This document shows, one piece after another, positions 1-10,931 of a stretch of 27,015 nt of DNA. The first letter of the stretch is position 1. Each line of letters begins with the position of its first letter. This DNA comes from Linderina pennispora (lineage: Eukaryota; Kickxellomycota; Kickxellomycetes; Kickxellales; Kickxellaceae). The DNA is taken from positions 1 to 27,015 of the forward strand of contig NW_024468384.1 of assembly GCF_002104995.1 (NCBI RefSeq), given 5' to 3'. The position numbers and the translations under genes were made by a program. A model generated the notes under the pieces. That model made no database searches. It saw only the letters and a program-made list of their open reading frames with translations, and was not told the origin of the DNA.

Positions 1-300
1 TGCGCAAATTCGCCTTCGCAAATTCCCTCAATTGCCAATTCGCCACAGTATCTGCCCATCCGATTTTACGCATAACACGCCGCATCCATCACCAAATAAT
101 CGCCTGCCACAGCGCATCCACAATCCGCGACTCGTTTAATTCGACATACCTGATGTTGAGAATTTGACAGAAGAGAGGGCGACCATAGTGCACCCGGGCC
201 GCCAGTTTGAGAAAAGCGGGCAGCAGCGTGCCCAAGTGGAAACGGTTAAGCAGAGGCAGATCATGATCTAGTAATCTAATACAGTCGATCATATTGTGAT
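1..300 (-). other. Unrecognised broken reading frame ending at the inverted-repeat border
   Basis: Read on the minus strand, this segment gives a protein-like frame of about 100 codons, open from the repeat border at 301 to the window edge. It is interrupted by one TGA at 89-91. The part before the stop contains LLNRFHLGTLLPAFLKLAA, and the part after it contains RRVMRKIGWADTVANW. Composition looks like a real globular protein rather than low complexity, but I do not recognise a family. The upstream (amino-terminal) side runs straight into inverted-repeat DNA, so the gene may have been cut when the repeat formed. It could equally be a chance frame; confidence is low. Confidence 0.25.
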
Positions 301-1012
301 CAACTGGGGCGTATGTGCATTGATGGTGCATATATTGGCAGCCAGTTGGTTTTGTTGTGGTGTTCTCATTATTGCAAGGTGGGATGTGTGCAGAAACCAG
401 CTCAGGTTAATTTCGAGTGCAGCTGGCGTCCATTGTGTTGCAAGCCTGTTTTCCGCTGTGTGTTTCAGCCAGAACAAAGCAGGCTGGCATGTCCGTGTGC
501 TCATTTCTCGGCACTTGGGCGCCATGCCTCTGCTGCTGTCATTCTCGGCACTGGCGGCGCTTTGTTCAGCGTGTTGGATAATTGCGTCAGATCCTCTGCG
601 AGCATTCTGGAAGGCGAGCGCAGGGTTGCTCAGTGCCAGGCTGTTCTCAGTGACTGCCAGCATGTGTGGGCGGGCGTGTGAGCTTTGCCATGGATGGTGG
701 GGTACCTGGGACTTGTGCCGGGTTGTCCCCCGAGGTTGCGCTCCCGCTGCCTGTGCTTGCACCTGAAGCAGCAGCAGTCAGCGGTCAGCAGCCCCAGCCA
801 GAGTTCATGGTACCGTTGCAGGTATTGTCTTGTTGTTTCTTCCTGTTGCAAGGCTGCTGCTGCTGCTGCTTCTGCTGCTGAAACATTGTTTCGTTGGGCA
901 GGCCTTCTCTTCCCCAGACGCACCCAAGACCCGTCGCCCCCACCGCCTCTCTCTCCCCCAGCTAGCCAGGCGGCCAGACAGGCGGCCAGCCAGACAGGCG
1001 GCCAGTCAGATA

Positions 1013-1052
1013 GCCAGTCAGCCAGTCAGCCAGTCAGCCAGTCAGCCAGCCA
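1013..1052. repeat. 8-bp tandem repeat (GCCAGTCA)
   Basis: Four perfect copies of GCCAGTCA are followed by one degenerate copy. They sit at the end of a longer CAGCC/CAGGCGGC-rich tract from about 961. The mirror copy in the other arm is at about 11998-12037, and the copy number is the same in both arms. Confidence 0.85.
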
Positions 1053-1750
1053 GATTCGCCTGCAATAGTGGGTGTGGGTAGGCGCGGGACAGAGGTTGGG
1101 CCAGCCCAACAAAGCCTGCCGCGCATATATCGCTGTTGCTGCTGGCGATTACCGATCGTCCTTTGGGCACACTACCTGTCTTTCCTCATCGTTGCCGCTC
1201 CTCGTCCACGCCTGCCTCTCCCTCCCCAATGCTTGGGGGAGGTGACAGCAGCAGAGGCAGCAGAAAACCGGGTGCAGTGTTGGGCAAAACAGGGCAGGCG
1301 TCTGGGCCGCGTGCATGCAGGACGACGGTAAACACGTCAGGTGGGAGCAATTAACACACGATGCCAGTGTGCGCGATGCACCTGGTAGAAAGGGAGCAAG
1401 GCGAGGCAAACAATGGCAGCATACGGAGGACACGCTACCCACTCGGCCACCAGCATGTTCTAAAAATACAGTGGTAAGCATTTCGTGTTATTATCTACAA
1501 CAGGAATCGGTTCCAACAAACTACGAGCAGGTGGAGGGGTGTGGCCCGCGCCGAAGAAAGAAGCTCCTCCGTCCGAGAGGGCGAAATTAAATAAGGAATG
1601 CAGAACTAAAAGAACAAGGAGAGCGGCAGCTGCGATAGAGAGGGTTATATGTATAGTTTTATGCTGGTGCCTTGCTCTCGGCGGGCGCGGCTTCTTGGGG
1701 AGGGCTTGGGCTCTTTTGGGCAGGGCTTTGGCTCTTTTGGGGGGGGGTGC

Positions 1751-2119
1751 TTAGACCGTCGACAGCAGGTGCGCCGACGGCAGCGATGTCGAGCGGCCGC
1801 GAATGCCGTCGAGCAGGCTGCTGCTGGGCCCGAAGCTGCTGGGCGACTGCGCCGGGTACGCCGGTGTGTGGCACGGCAGCTTCGACGACAGGTCAAACGA
1901 CGTCACCGGCTTCAGCGACGGCGACCGCGACTGCGGCGACCACATCGGCGAGCTCACCGGCGATGCACGCGGCGACGCCAGCGAGAAGTACTCGGTCGAC
2001 GCGCTGGCGCTGGCGGGCACTGCCGCTCCGTCGCCGTGGCGGCACGTCTCGCTGCAGTACAGGGCGTCCTCGGCGCTGTCAATGTGCTTGCCGCAGAATA
2101 CGCACCAGTTAGTGTCCAT
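1751..2119 (-). CDS. Ecl1-family small zinc-finger protein, left copy
   Basis: This gene encodes a 122-residue protein starting MDTNWCVFCGKH. The amino end carries C6-x2-C9-x12-C22-x3-C26, with the sequence YCSETCRH around the second pair. That is the arrangement of the Ecl1 family, small fungal zinc-binding proteins known in yeasts as extenders of chronological lifespan that respond to nutrient stress. After the finger the protein is Ser/Pro-rich and probably disordered, with SP dipeptides that could be phosphorylated (inference). The ATG at 2119 is chosen because the family motif begins a few residues after it; the frame extends further upstream, but only into Pro/Ala low complexity. The protein is identical to that of the copy at 10932-11300. 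The stop lies four bases from the poly-G run (1739-1747), which differs in length between the arms. Family assignment rests on the motif and size only. Confidence 0.8.
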   Translation of the reverse strand: MDTNWCVFCGKHIDSAEDALYCSETCRHGDGAAVPASASASTEYFSLASPRASPVSSPMWSPQSRSPSLKPVTSFDLSSKLPCHTPAYPAQSPSSFGPSSSLLDGIRGRSTSLPSAHLLSTV

Positions 2120-2410
2120 TGCTGTCTGTAGATCGCGTGTGCGTGTGTGTGCTGGGTGGGTCTCGGCGGTGTGAGAGAGAGAAGAAAGTGTGACCTTGGC
2201 TGAGCAGGCGAGCGAGCGAGCAGGCTTTGGGTGACTTTGTTCGTTGGCCGGGCAGGCGGGATGCTTCGGAGGCGTTGGAGCAGGGGCAGCAGACCGCACA
2301 AGGGAGCTGGACTGGCAGTGGTGGTGGTTACAAAAGGGGAAATGGGAAGCGAGGGTTGCTGTGTGAAGAACAGAAAAATAACAGCGGCGACGGGTTCCGA
2401 AGCGCCAGGC

Positions 2411-2663
2411 TTTTATACCAAAAGTCTAATCACTCCCATCCGCCTGCGCTATGCCCCCGGCGCCTGTTGCTGCTCGCTCTCACAAAGCGCCCTTTTGCAC
2501 AGGGAAAGCTGCCATCCACACAATATCCTGGCGCGCTGGTTGGCTGGCTGCGATAAATTATGCAAGCAGGCAAGCGAAGGCGACGAGGGGTGGGCTGATG
2601 CCGAGTGTCGCCGACCCCCCCTTTTCCCACTGCCGCCGCCCAATCGCCCAATCATCGGCCAAT
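2411..2663 (-). promoter_or_regulatory. Promoter of left Ecl1-type gene: TATA box and CCAAT cluster
   Basis: On the coding (minus) strand a TATAAAA box lies at 2411-2417, about 290 bp before the ATG at 2119, implying a 5' UTR of roughly 260 nt. Further upstream three CCAAT pentamers on the plus strand (2640-2644, 2648-2652, 2659-2663) sit 8 and 11 bp apart. This is a typical target pattern for the CCAAT-binding Hap/NF-Y complex, so stress or carbon/iron-linked control is possible, but that is inference. Confidence 0.6.
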
Positions 2664-3215
2664 AAGGCGACATGGCTGCTCGCGCCTGGCTGCCGATGTG
2701 AGTAATCTCGCGGGCTTGCTGTGTCAGCTAATGCTGTGCCGGCGGTTATTTTTGTCGTCCAAGCACCGGTACCCATCCTCTTCTAGACACCCCCCACTAT
2801 TGCCTCATATCCTCAAAACGGCTGCGCACCGCGCTCGGTCCGCCGGTCGCGTCTGGACATCGTGACTCAGAGTCGGCAGCGCTGACCAAGCACCCCACCC
2901 CGCCATAGTACCGCAGCATTGCGCAAGCAGGTCGTGGAAGGGACTGTGCAGTCACCCGCCGACTATGTCGATTCGCAATTGTCAGGCCTATCGATGCAGT
3001 CGGAGACCGCTAGGTGGCTCTACCGCATTCTGCTGACTTTCTCCCCCCTTCCCTGTGCCCAAAATGACGAGCGAGCGGCAAGGGCTCGGTTGGGTAGGCG
3101 GGGCTATCATTTTCTTTCCCCGTGTGGAATCTTCCGATGCTCCCTCTACCCTGCGTCAGCGCTGGATATGCGGGCGGCAGCGGCGGCGGGCAGTCAGACA
3201 GCGTGAGCGTGGGTT

Positions 3216-3271
3216 GTGGATCGTGGGTTGTGGATCGTGGGCTGTGGATCGTGGGCTGTGGATCGTGGGCT
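3216..3271. repeat. 14-bp tandem repeat, four copies
   Basis: There are four head-to-tail copies of GTGGATCGTGGGCT, with one C/T variant position. They lie in the region upstream of the left Ecl1-type gene. The mirror copy is at about 9778-9833 with the same copy number. Confidence 0.85.
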
Positions 3272-3952
3272 GTAGGCGCAGGCCGTATGGGCCACGGGCA
3301 CAAGAGCCGCACTCTCGGCTTTTCTTGGCAAGGAAAAGCGTCGGCCCGCACTAGCTGTGCCCGCACCCTCTGACAAGCCTGCTATCGCCCACATGTCTTG
3401 CTGCTGCTGCTACACTATCAGCAACACCAACAATGCCTGCAAGCAGACCCTTTCCTTCGGACACGAGTCCTCTTCCTCGTCAGACACTGGAGTCAGACCA
3501 CACAGCTGATCGTCACAGAACCATGGCTGATTCCACCCGGGTCATGCACCCCACCCCTCTTTGCTACCGAGCGCCGCCAGCATTAGCTGCTGCTGGTAGC
3601 AGTGTGCTGGTGGTGGCGGCAGATGAGCAACGCTGAGTAAAAGCGTTCTAGGCCACCTGATAGCCACGTGGATGATCCAGCGGTGATCCCGTCCAGAGCC
3701 AGGCACTGTTTATTGCAGCGCTGCAGCTGGCATATTCAACATACAGACACAGCGCAGCTCCGCTGCAATTGCGGCTGCAACTACTGCCGCCGTGCTGCCC
3801 ACAGAGCGACGCAAACACAAGGCCACGCAACGGCGCAGGTGCATAGACTCCTCTCCCCCCACTACCATCCAGTGGATAGCAATGATAACAAGCTTGCTCC
3901 CTGTCCCCTGTTTGGAAAGTCAGCTAAGAAATCTGTTGCATGAATTCCGAGG

Positions 3953-4939
3953 CAAAACATCTGCAACTAATACCGCGGCTGCAGATATCTATTTTCAGTC
4001 CCTTAGCGCTCGGTGGGAGATAATACGCCAGCTGCAGAAACCTGCTGCTTTTTACCTGTTGGCAAGAATAAAGCCAACGTGTGGCTAGTTTGAGCACACA
4101 ATGTTTGAATGCGTTCTAATTCGCATTCGCTATGTCTTTGTGTGTCCTATACCTTGTGAATTTTTTTGTTTACCTTTGTTTTCCACCCAAGTCAAGCCAA
4201 CTCTCGCCACCACGACTTCCCACTCACGCATACTCCTCGTAATGACGCAATGCGCGCAGTAGCAATGGGTTAGCTCTGCCCAACTCCTCACCCTTGTTCT
4301 CATCAACTGCCCTCCCTCCCTACTTGCCCCCCAGCTTTTTGGTGTGATGTGGAAAACCAGCATTGCCAAGACATTTCCAGGGCCACAGATGTGGTCCAAA
4401 CAGTGTCTAGTATTTTTGTTTTGCCGCATATCTCCGTAATTGAATTGCGACTAGTGGCAACATATGGCTTTGGCCTATTTCTTCCCGGAAGGCAGGCCAA
4501 GAGCGCCCCTTGCTTATTTTTGCGCCTCGCCTCGCCTCCCCCAAACACTTCCCTGACATTTCTCATCTAAAAATAAAGGAAAAGTTCGCACTACAAGGTG
4601 TAACATTGGAACACTGTCGATTGGACCGCCGGGTGTACGAATACCACTCGAAATTGCCAAGTGCCTGCTCAAAACGGCGGGTTTGGGTAACAATCTCCTG
4701 ACGGCGAACTGTGAGAAAGAAACCAGACCTTTTTTTGTGCCATCTGGACCAAGCCATTGAGAGCATTGAAAGGAGCCAATTGAGCCAAATCTGTCCGCCT
4801 GAGCACAAAATTCCAATATAATAGGAGGTTGTAGAGTACAAAACAGCAACTTTTCGACTTTTTCGCTCCTCCTCCTTCGCTTCTCTTCACTTCTTTCCAT
4901 TTGTAAAAAAAGTTCTTTCGCTTTACATTTGAAACTACA
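3953..4939. other. Intergenic; upstream region of the secreted cysteine-rich gene
   Basis: No convincing coding sequence is seen on either strand; the frames here are short and low in complexity. An AATAAA occurs at 4067-4072. The last 150 bp are pyrimidine-rich with an AT-rich element (CAATATAATA near 4811-4820) about 120 bp before the ATG at 4940, and are the likely promoter and 5' UTR of that gene. Confidence 0.5.
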
Positions 4940-7301
4940 ATGAAGGCGATATACGCTTCTCTGCTTTTCCTTGCGGCGACTGCTGCACAGTCTAGCAACA
5001 ACGAGGGTACGTTTATTGCAACTTCATAGTTTGGCGGCAGAGGATATCGCTTGATATCCTGAATCACCTGGTATGCATGGTCATTTTATTGCAGATCGCT
5101 AAACAATACGAGTAACTATTATTACGATAGGTAACCCCGGAGCCGTTGACACTGGCAGCGCGAAGCCTGCAGTCGATCTCGAAGCACCTAGTGCTGGCGC
5201 CATACTCTCCCTTCCAGGTATATTTCACCACTACCATACTCTGACCCCCTTAAAGCAGCTCCAGCCACATTCCAGTTCACATGGTGCAGCGGCATCTGTA
5301 TTATACACATCTTTACCTCACACACATGCATCACCACTCATCTCACACACACCCACTCCACGTAAATCCTACCATGCCATAGATTCCGCCCCTGCTGCTG
5401 ATGCTGCTTCAGCAGCCCCCGTGGCGTCCGCTCAGACCAGCGCCTCCCCCGAATCAGCCGCCCCGACCAGTGCGACGACCCCTGAGTCAGCTGTTCAGCC
5501 CGAGTCAGCCGCTCAGCCCGAGCCAGCCGCTCAGCCCGAATCACCCGACTTCTCGAAGCACTGTTCGAACAACGGTGAATCACTGTGTGCCTCAGACGCC
5601 GATAACAAGTTCTGGTCCTGCACCGACGGCAAATGGGCACTGATGACTTGCAGCAACAACGATGTTTGCGGACAGTCGAGTGACAACAGGGCGGTATGCC
5701 ACGACCCCAGTAAGCCGATCGAAAAGCCGGAGCAGCCGCAGAAGCTGGAGCCTTGCGATAATGTCGGCGACGGCAAGTGTGCTTCTGACGGCAAGGACAA
5801 GTACTACACATGCACGGACAAGGGATGGCAGCTGCTGACATGCGATGGAGACACCATTTGCGGCCAGTCTTCGGAAAATGCTGTTGTGTGCCACGACCCT
5901 AACAAGCCACTTGAGAAGCCGGAGCAGCCGCAGAAGCTGGAGCCTTGCGATAATGTCGGCGACGGCAAGTGTGCTTCTGACGGCAAGGACAAGTACTACA
6001 CATGCACGGACAAGGGATGGCAGCTGCTGACGTGCGATGGAGACACCATTTGTGGCCAGTCTTCGGAAAACGCTGTTGTGTGCCACGACCCTAACAAGCC
6101 ACTTGAGAAGCCGGAGCAACCGCAGAAGCTGGAGCCTTGCGATAATGTCGGCGACGGCAAGTGTGCTTCTGATGGCAAGAACAAGTACTACACATGCACG
6201 GACAAGGGATGGCAGCTGCTGACATGCGACGGAGACACCATTTGCGGCCAGTCTTCGGAAAACGCTGTTGTGTGCCACGACCCTAACAAGCCACTTGAGA
6301 AGCCGGAGCAACCGCAGAAGCTGGAGCCTTGCGACACTGTCAACGCTACCATGTGCGACAGCACCAACAAGTCCAAGTTCTTCAAGTGTGTGGACAACAA
6401 GTGGATGAACATGGCCTGCGACAAGGGCAATGTGTGCGCGATCCGCAACAGCAAGGTCCAGTGCATGGACCAGGCCACGGCCGATGCCCCTGTCGACTAC
6501 TGCAAGACTGACAAGGCGACTCGCTGCGCAGCCGATAACAAGAAGGTTTTCCAGGTGTGCACTGACGGGTACTGGCAAAACTCGACTTGCAGCGACAACA
6601 ACTACTGTCTGTTTAAGAACGACAAGGCCACTTGTGTTGACAAGGCAGCATCCGAGGCAGTCCAGGTGCCGTGCCGTACCGAGAACGCAACCCAGTGCTA
6701 CGATGGGCAGAAGAATATGTACCAGGTGTGCATCGACCACTACTGGACAAACTCTACCTGCGCCAAGGACACGTACTGCCTGTTCCGCAATGGAAAGACC
6801 ACTTGCGTCGATAAGGCCACTGCTGAAGCCCCCGTTCAGCCATGCACCACTGCCAATGCTACGCGCTGTGTCGACGACGACTCGATCTTCCAGATCTGCA
6901 TCAGCGACTACTGGACCAACTCGACTTGTGACTCGGGCAACGTCTGCGGGATGAAGCAGGGTAAGGCTGTATGCCACGACCCAAGCGTACCCCTTGTAGA
7001 TGTCCCCGACCAGCCGTGCAAGAAGGACAAGGCAACACAGTGTATCGATGGCAAGCCAGGCATGTACCAGATGTGCATCGACAAGCTGTGGCAGAACATG
7101 ACTTGCACTTCGGGTAACGTTTGCCGCATCAAGGACGACAATGTTGTCTGCGTTGACAAGGATGCAGCAACTTCGGAAACCAATGTGTACTCGGGCGTAG
7201 ACCAGTCTGCCTTCATCCCCAGCGCTGGATCAGCCGACGTGATCATGTCAGTTGCCCTGAGTGCCTTCCTGGCAATCAGCACCATTGCTTTTGTCGTTTA
7301 A
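4940..7301 (+). CDS. Secreted, GPI-anchor-type protein with nine six-cysteine CBM19-like modules
   Basis: Three exons (4940-5006, 5131-5217, 5383-7301) join in frame to give 690 residues. The introns are 5007-5130 (GTACGT to ATAG) and 5218-5382 (GTATAT to ATAG). The start MKAIYASLLFLAATAAQ is a signal peptide. A Pro/Ser/Ala/Gln-rich linker follows, then nine modules of six cysteines each. A typical module reads CASDGKDKYYTC, then TDKGWQLLTC, DGDTIC and a final VVC, joined by KPEQPQKL-type linkers or shorter ones. Modules 2-4 are nearly identical. The tail is a hydrophobic segment ending AISTIAFVV, as in a GPI-attachment signal. The cysteine spacing with the central aromatic/Trp resembles the fungal chitin-binding CBM19 family. 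I infer a cell-wall protein that binds chitin; no catalytic domain is present. Several NST/NAT sequons suggest N-glycosylation. The gene lies between the two inverted-repeat arms. Confidence 0.8.
5748..6323 (+). repeat. Three 192-bp in-frame tandem units in the cysteine-rich gene
   Basis: The units are 5748-5939, 5940-6131 and 6132-6323, each encoding one 64-residue module. They differ by a handful of bases, nearly all silent; the one residue change I see is Asp to Asn in GKDKYY/GKNKYY of the third unit. The next module (from 6324) has diverged strongly. The array therefore arose recently by unit duplication within the gene, and copy number may vary between strains. Confidence 0.95.
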
Positions 7302-9096
7302 GCAATACTGCTGGTTTTAAGTTATTAGAGCTGTCTTTTAATGTCATGTATGGACAACATACAACGATCTAGTGTTATACAAACACACATTTCATTGCTG
7401 GTTGTACATGGCTATCTGCATTTGCAACATGGTGTAGTTGTTTCGCTGATGATACCGGCCCATGGTAACACCCGGGTTTCGGCGCTGTTCTGTCAACATG
7501 GAGCACTGCAATAAATACTGGGCTCTCGGCTGCAATCTGCGGACACTTTTGTCCAATGGTGTGAGCGCCCTATATTACATTCACAGAATTCCGTCACTGT
7601 GAGCAAACCGCGTCGTGCGGAGAGCTTTGTGGGGTGCGAATACCCCAGAAACAATTAGTCAAAACAACACCTCCAAATGCTGCCTCACTATGACCTGGGG
7701 ATAACCATTGATATCCCTGTACACCTTGCAGTTGTTCATGCCGGATACCCCACTCTCCTCACTCCACACTCCACACTGAATTCTATGCTGTGGCAGATTC
7801 CCGCTTCATTACAATTACTAGCTTCAAGTCTAGATTCGCGGCCACAATGGCTTCACTTTACTGGGCTCCAGTCCGGGGTATCTCTCCACACTGATCGTAT
7901 GGTAGGTGTATCTAGTAGCTTCAGAGAAAATCAGTCTGCATTACGACATAATCAGACGCAGATCATAGAATTGGCAACATTGGTGTAGATTGGCAGCATA
8001 CATCATTGGTGGAATCTTCGCATATTGGCTCTATAGACAAGGGTGACATTCGAATGATAGCAGCAGGTCGTGGTTTGACAATTAGATAGCAATTTTTGCC
8101 ACAAACCACCCTTATAATCTCCGATGCATGCCCACTATTAAGCATTAACTGTCCATTTTCGATTCAGACTTGTTTATGAAAATATGTACGCATATCCATA
8201 GGCATGAGCAGATTTTTATTTAGCACAGCACTACGGCAATTATACTAAAAATGAATATGCCCTACATAAAAGATTATAACTCAAGAATACAATGGCCGCG
8301 CATATAAAGAGCGGTAGGTTAGGGTATATTCTTGGCTCATACTGAGTGACAGTAATAGCCGTAAAAGCATGTGTGAGAAAGGGCTAAAACATTCTGGTAC
8401 TTTGGCTTTCTGCTAGCGTACAATATTGGCCGCACAACTGCTACTACTTTGGCATTAAATTACTAGTCTACTGCAGCCATTCGCCTATGTGGCCAGCTCT
8501 CCGTATAGGCACACTGCATGGGCGACGCATTGTGGGGTTGCAAGCCGCTCATATTACGAATAAGCTCAGATGATATGCCCTCAATGAACAAGATGCAATA
8601 TATGCAAGCGACTGAAATCGCAACTAATATTTTTACGGACCAAAGCCACACCCCTAGTGCCAGGGTGGCTTAGGACGCGCAGGTTGTAACTTGCAAGCTG
8701 GAAATATCAGCCCACACGCAGTATACCTCCGGTCCACTTATCCTTTGGCCATTGACGGAGTTTCAGGGCAATTGTCAATATGCATCAATTGGCCTCCTTG
8801 ACAAGAAACACATGCGATACCCGTGACAATAGTCAACAGACCGAAACAACAGGCACCGGAAGCTCTAGGCAGTTCACCAATGGTCACCGAGTTTCGGTTA
8901 TTTGCGGTGTCCCGGAATAGCAATCTGCCATATGGCAATTGTGTTTTCCATGTCCACCGTGCACTCCTGCTTGCAGGCCAACGAGTGGCCTCAAGATGGG
9001 TGTCAAAATATCAGCTGGTTTGCCATTCCTGGGTTTATTATGATCAGCATAGGATAAAAAACAAAACCAGCTGACGTGAGGGTTGCAGCCTCTCAA
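7302..9096. other. 1.8-kb stretch without a supportable gene; membrane-protein-like fragments on the minus strand
   Basis: No frame here is long or recognisable. On the minus strand two short frames contain hydrophobic runs: VKILVAISVACIYCILF within 8463-8651, and CCFGLLTIVTGIACVS within 8738-8938. A possible intron with GTATAC donor and CACTAG acceptor lies between them. They could be exons of a decayed multi-exon membrane protein, but I cannot chain them into one frame and assign no family. The plus-strand frame at 7677-7988 looks like chance. The stretch is clearly richer in A and T than the neighbouring repeat arms. Confidence 0.3.
7510..7515 (+). terminator. Candidate polyadenylation signal AATAAA
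   Basis: An AATAAA lies about 210 bp after the stop of the cysteine-rich gene, in AT-richer 3' sequence. It is the first canonical hexamer I noticed downstream. Confidence 0.35.
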
Positions 9097-10385
9097 CCTC
9101 GGAATTCATGCAACAGATTTCTTAGCTGACTTTCCAAACAGGGGACAGGGAGCAAGCTTGTTATCATTGCTATCCACTGGATGGTAGTGGGGGGAGAGGA
9201 GTCTATGCACCTGCGCCGTTGCGTGGCCTTGTGTTTGCGTCGCTCTGTGGGCAGCACGGCGGCAGTAGTTGCAGCCGCAATTGCAGCGGAGCTGCGCTGT
9301 GTCTGTATGTTGAATATGCCAGCTGCAGCGCTGCAATAAACAGTGCCTGGCTCTGGACGGGATCACCGCTGGATCATCCACGTGGCTATCAGGTGGCCTA
9401 GAACGCTTTTACTCAGCGTTGCTCATCTGCCGCCACCACCAGCACACTGCTACCAGCAGCAGCTAATGCTGGCGGCGCTCGGTAGCAAAGAGGGGTGGGG
9501 TGCATGACCCGGGTGGAATCAGCCATGGTTCTGTGACGATCAGCTGTGTGGTCTGACTCCAGTGTCTGACGAGGAAGAGGACTCGTGTCCGAAGGAAAGG
9601 GTCTGCTTGCAGGCATTGTTGGTGTTGCTGATAGTGTAGCAGCAGCAGCAAGACATGTGGGCGATAGCAGGCTTGTCAGAGGGTGCGGGCACAGCTAGTG
9701 CGGGCCGACGCTTTTCCTTGCCAAGAAAAGCCGAGAGTGCGGCTCTTGTGCCCGTGGCCCATACGGCCTGCGCCTACAGCCCACGATCCACAGCCCACGA
9801 TCCACAGCCCACGATCCACAACCCACGATCCACAACCCACGCTCACGCTGTCTGACTGCCCGCCGCCGCTGCCGCCCGCATATCCAGCGCTGACGCAGGG
9901 TAGAGGGAGCATCGGAAGATTCCACACGGGGAAAGAAAATGATAGCCCCGCCTACCCAACCGAGCCCTTGCCGCTCGCTCGTCATTTTGGGCACAGGGAA
10001 GGGGGGAGAAAGTCAGCAGAATGCGGTAGAGCCACCTAGCGGTCTCCGACTGCATCGATAGGCCTGACAATTGCGAATCGACATAGTCGGCGGGTGACTG
10101 CACAGTCCCTTCCACGACCTGCTTGCGCAATGCTGCGGTACTATGGCGGGGTGGGGTGCTTGGTCAGCGCTGCCGACTCTGAGTCACGATGTCCAGACGC
10201 GACCGGCGGACCGAGCGCGGTGCGCAGCCGTTTTGAGGATATGAGGCAATAGTGGGGGGTGTCTAGAAGAGGATGGGTACCGGTGCTTGGACGACAAAAA
10301 TAACCGCCGGCACAGCATTAGCTGACACAGCAAGCCCGCGAGATTACTCACATCGGCAGCCAGGCGCGAGCAGCCATGTCGCCTT

Positions 10386-10639
10386 ATTGGCCGATGATTG
10401 GGCGATTGGGCGGCGGCAGTGGGAAAAGGGGGGGTCGGCGACACTCGGCATCAGCCCACCCCTCGTCGCCTTCGCTTGCCTGCTTGCATAATTTATCGCA
10501 GCCAGCCAACCAGCGCGCCAGGATATTGTGTGGATGGCAGCTTTCCCTGTGCAAAAGGGCGCTTTGTGAGAGCGAGCAGCAACAGGCGCCGGGGGGCATA
10601 GCGCAGGCGGATGGGAGTGATTAGACTTTTGGTATAAAA
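10386..10639 (+). promoter_or_regulatory. Promoter of right Ecl1-type gene: CCAAT cluster and TATA box
   Basis: Three ATTGG pentamers (inverted CCAAT) at 10386-10390, 10397-10401 and 10405-10409 precede a TATAAAA box at 10633-10639, which lies 293 bp before the ATG at 10932. It is the same promoter as in the left arm. The conserved elements and the whole 5' region are shared, so both copies are expected to be regulated alike unless position effects differ. Confidence 0.6.
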
Positions 10640-10931
10640 GCCTGGCGCTTCGGAACCCGTCGCCGCTGTTATTTTTCTGTTCTTCACACAGCAACCCTCG
10701 CTTCCCATTTCCCCTTTTGTAACCACCACCACTGCCAGTCCAGCTCCCTTGTGCGGTCTGCTGCCCCTGCTCCAACGCCTCCGAAGCATCCCGCCTGCCC
10801 GGCCAAACGAACAAAGTCACCCAAAGCCTGCTCGCTCGCTCGCCTGCTCAGCCAAGGTCACACTTTCTTCTCTCTCTCACACCGCCGAGACCCACCCAGC
10901 ACACACACGCACACGCGATCTACAGACAGCA

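Larger units (their letters stand above)
301..3952. repeat. Left arm of a 3,652-bp near-perfect inverted repeat
   Basis: This arm is the reverse complement of 9097-12748. I aligned both ends by eye and compared the translated frames throughout. Both arms are 3,652 bp. The only differences I found are one substitution near the outer edge (T at 305) and four homopolymer length changes: C5/C4 at 727-731, G9/G8 at 1739-1747, TT/TTT at 2244-2245 and C5/C6 at 2454-2458. Homology stops abruptly at both ends. I see no terminal inverted repeat within the arm and no target-site duplication around it, so it resembles an inverted segmental duplication more than a transposon. The arm is GC-rich and holds an Ecl1-type gene, its promoter, and short tandem and CAG-type repeats. 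I see no other gene in it. Confidence 0.95.

Noticed and set aside
5748-6323. CRISPR-like or satellite array
   Set aside because: The repeats are in-frame protein modules without unique spacers.
5592-6977. 461-codon open frame on the strand opposite the cysteine-rich gene
   Set aside because: It is a shadow of the repetitive, codon-biased coding sequence; its own translation is Val/Leu/Ala-rich and repeats only because the sense strand repeats. There is no independent family resemblance.
7423-7500. tRNA-like order of TGGTGTAGTTG and GGGTTTCGGC
   Set aside because: The A/B spacing is about right, but the acceptor and T stems do not pair, so it is not a tRNA gene.
7677-7988. 103-codon plus-strand frame
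   Set aside because: No recognisable motif, no promoter context and no splice support; length is within chance expectation for this composition.
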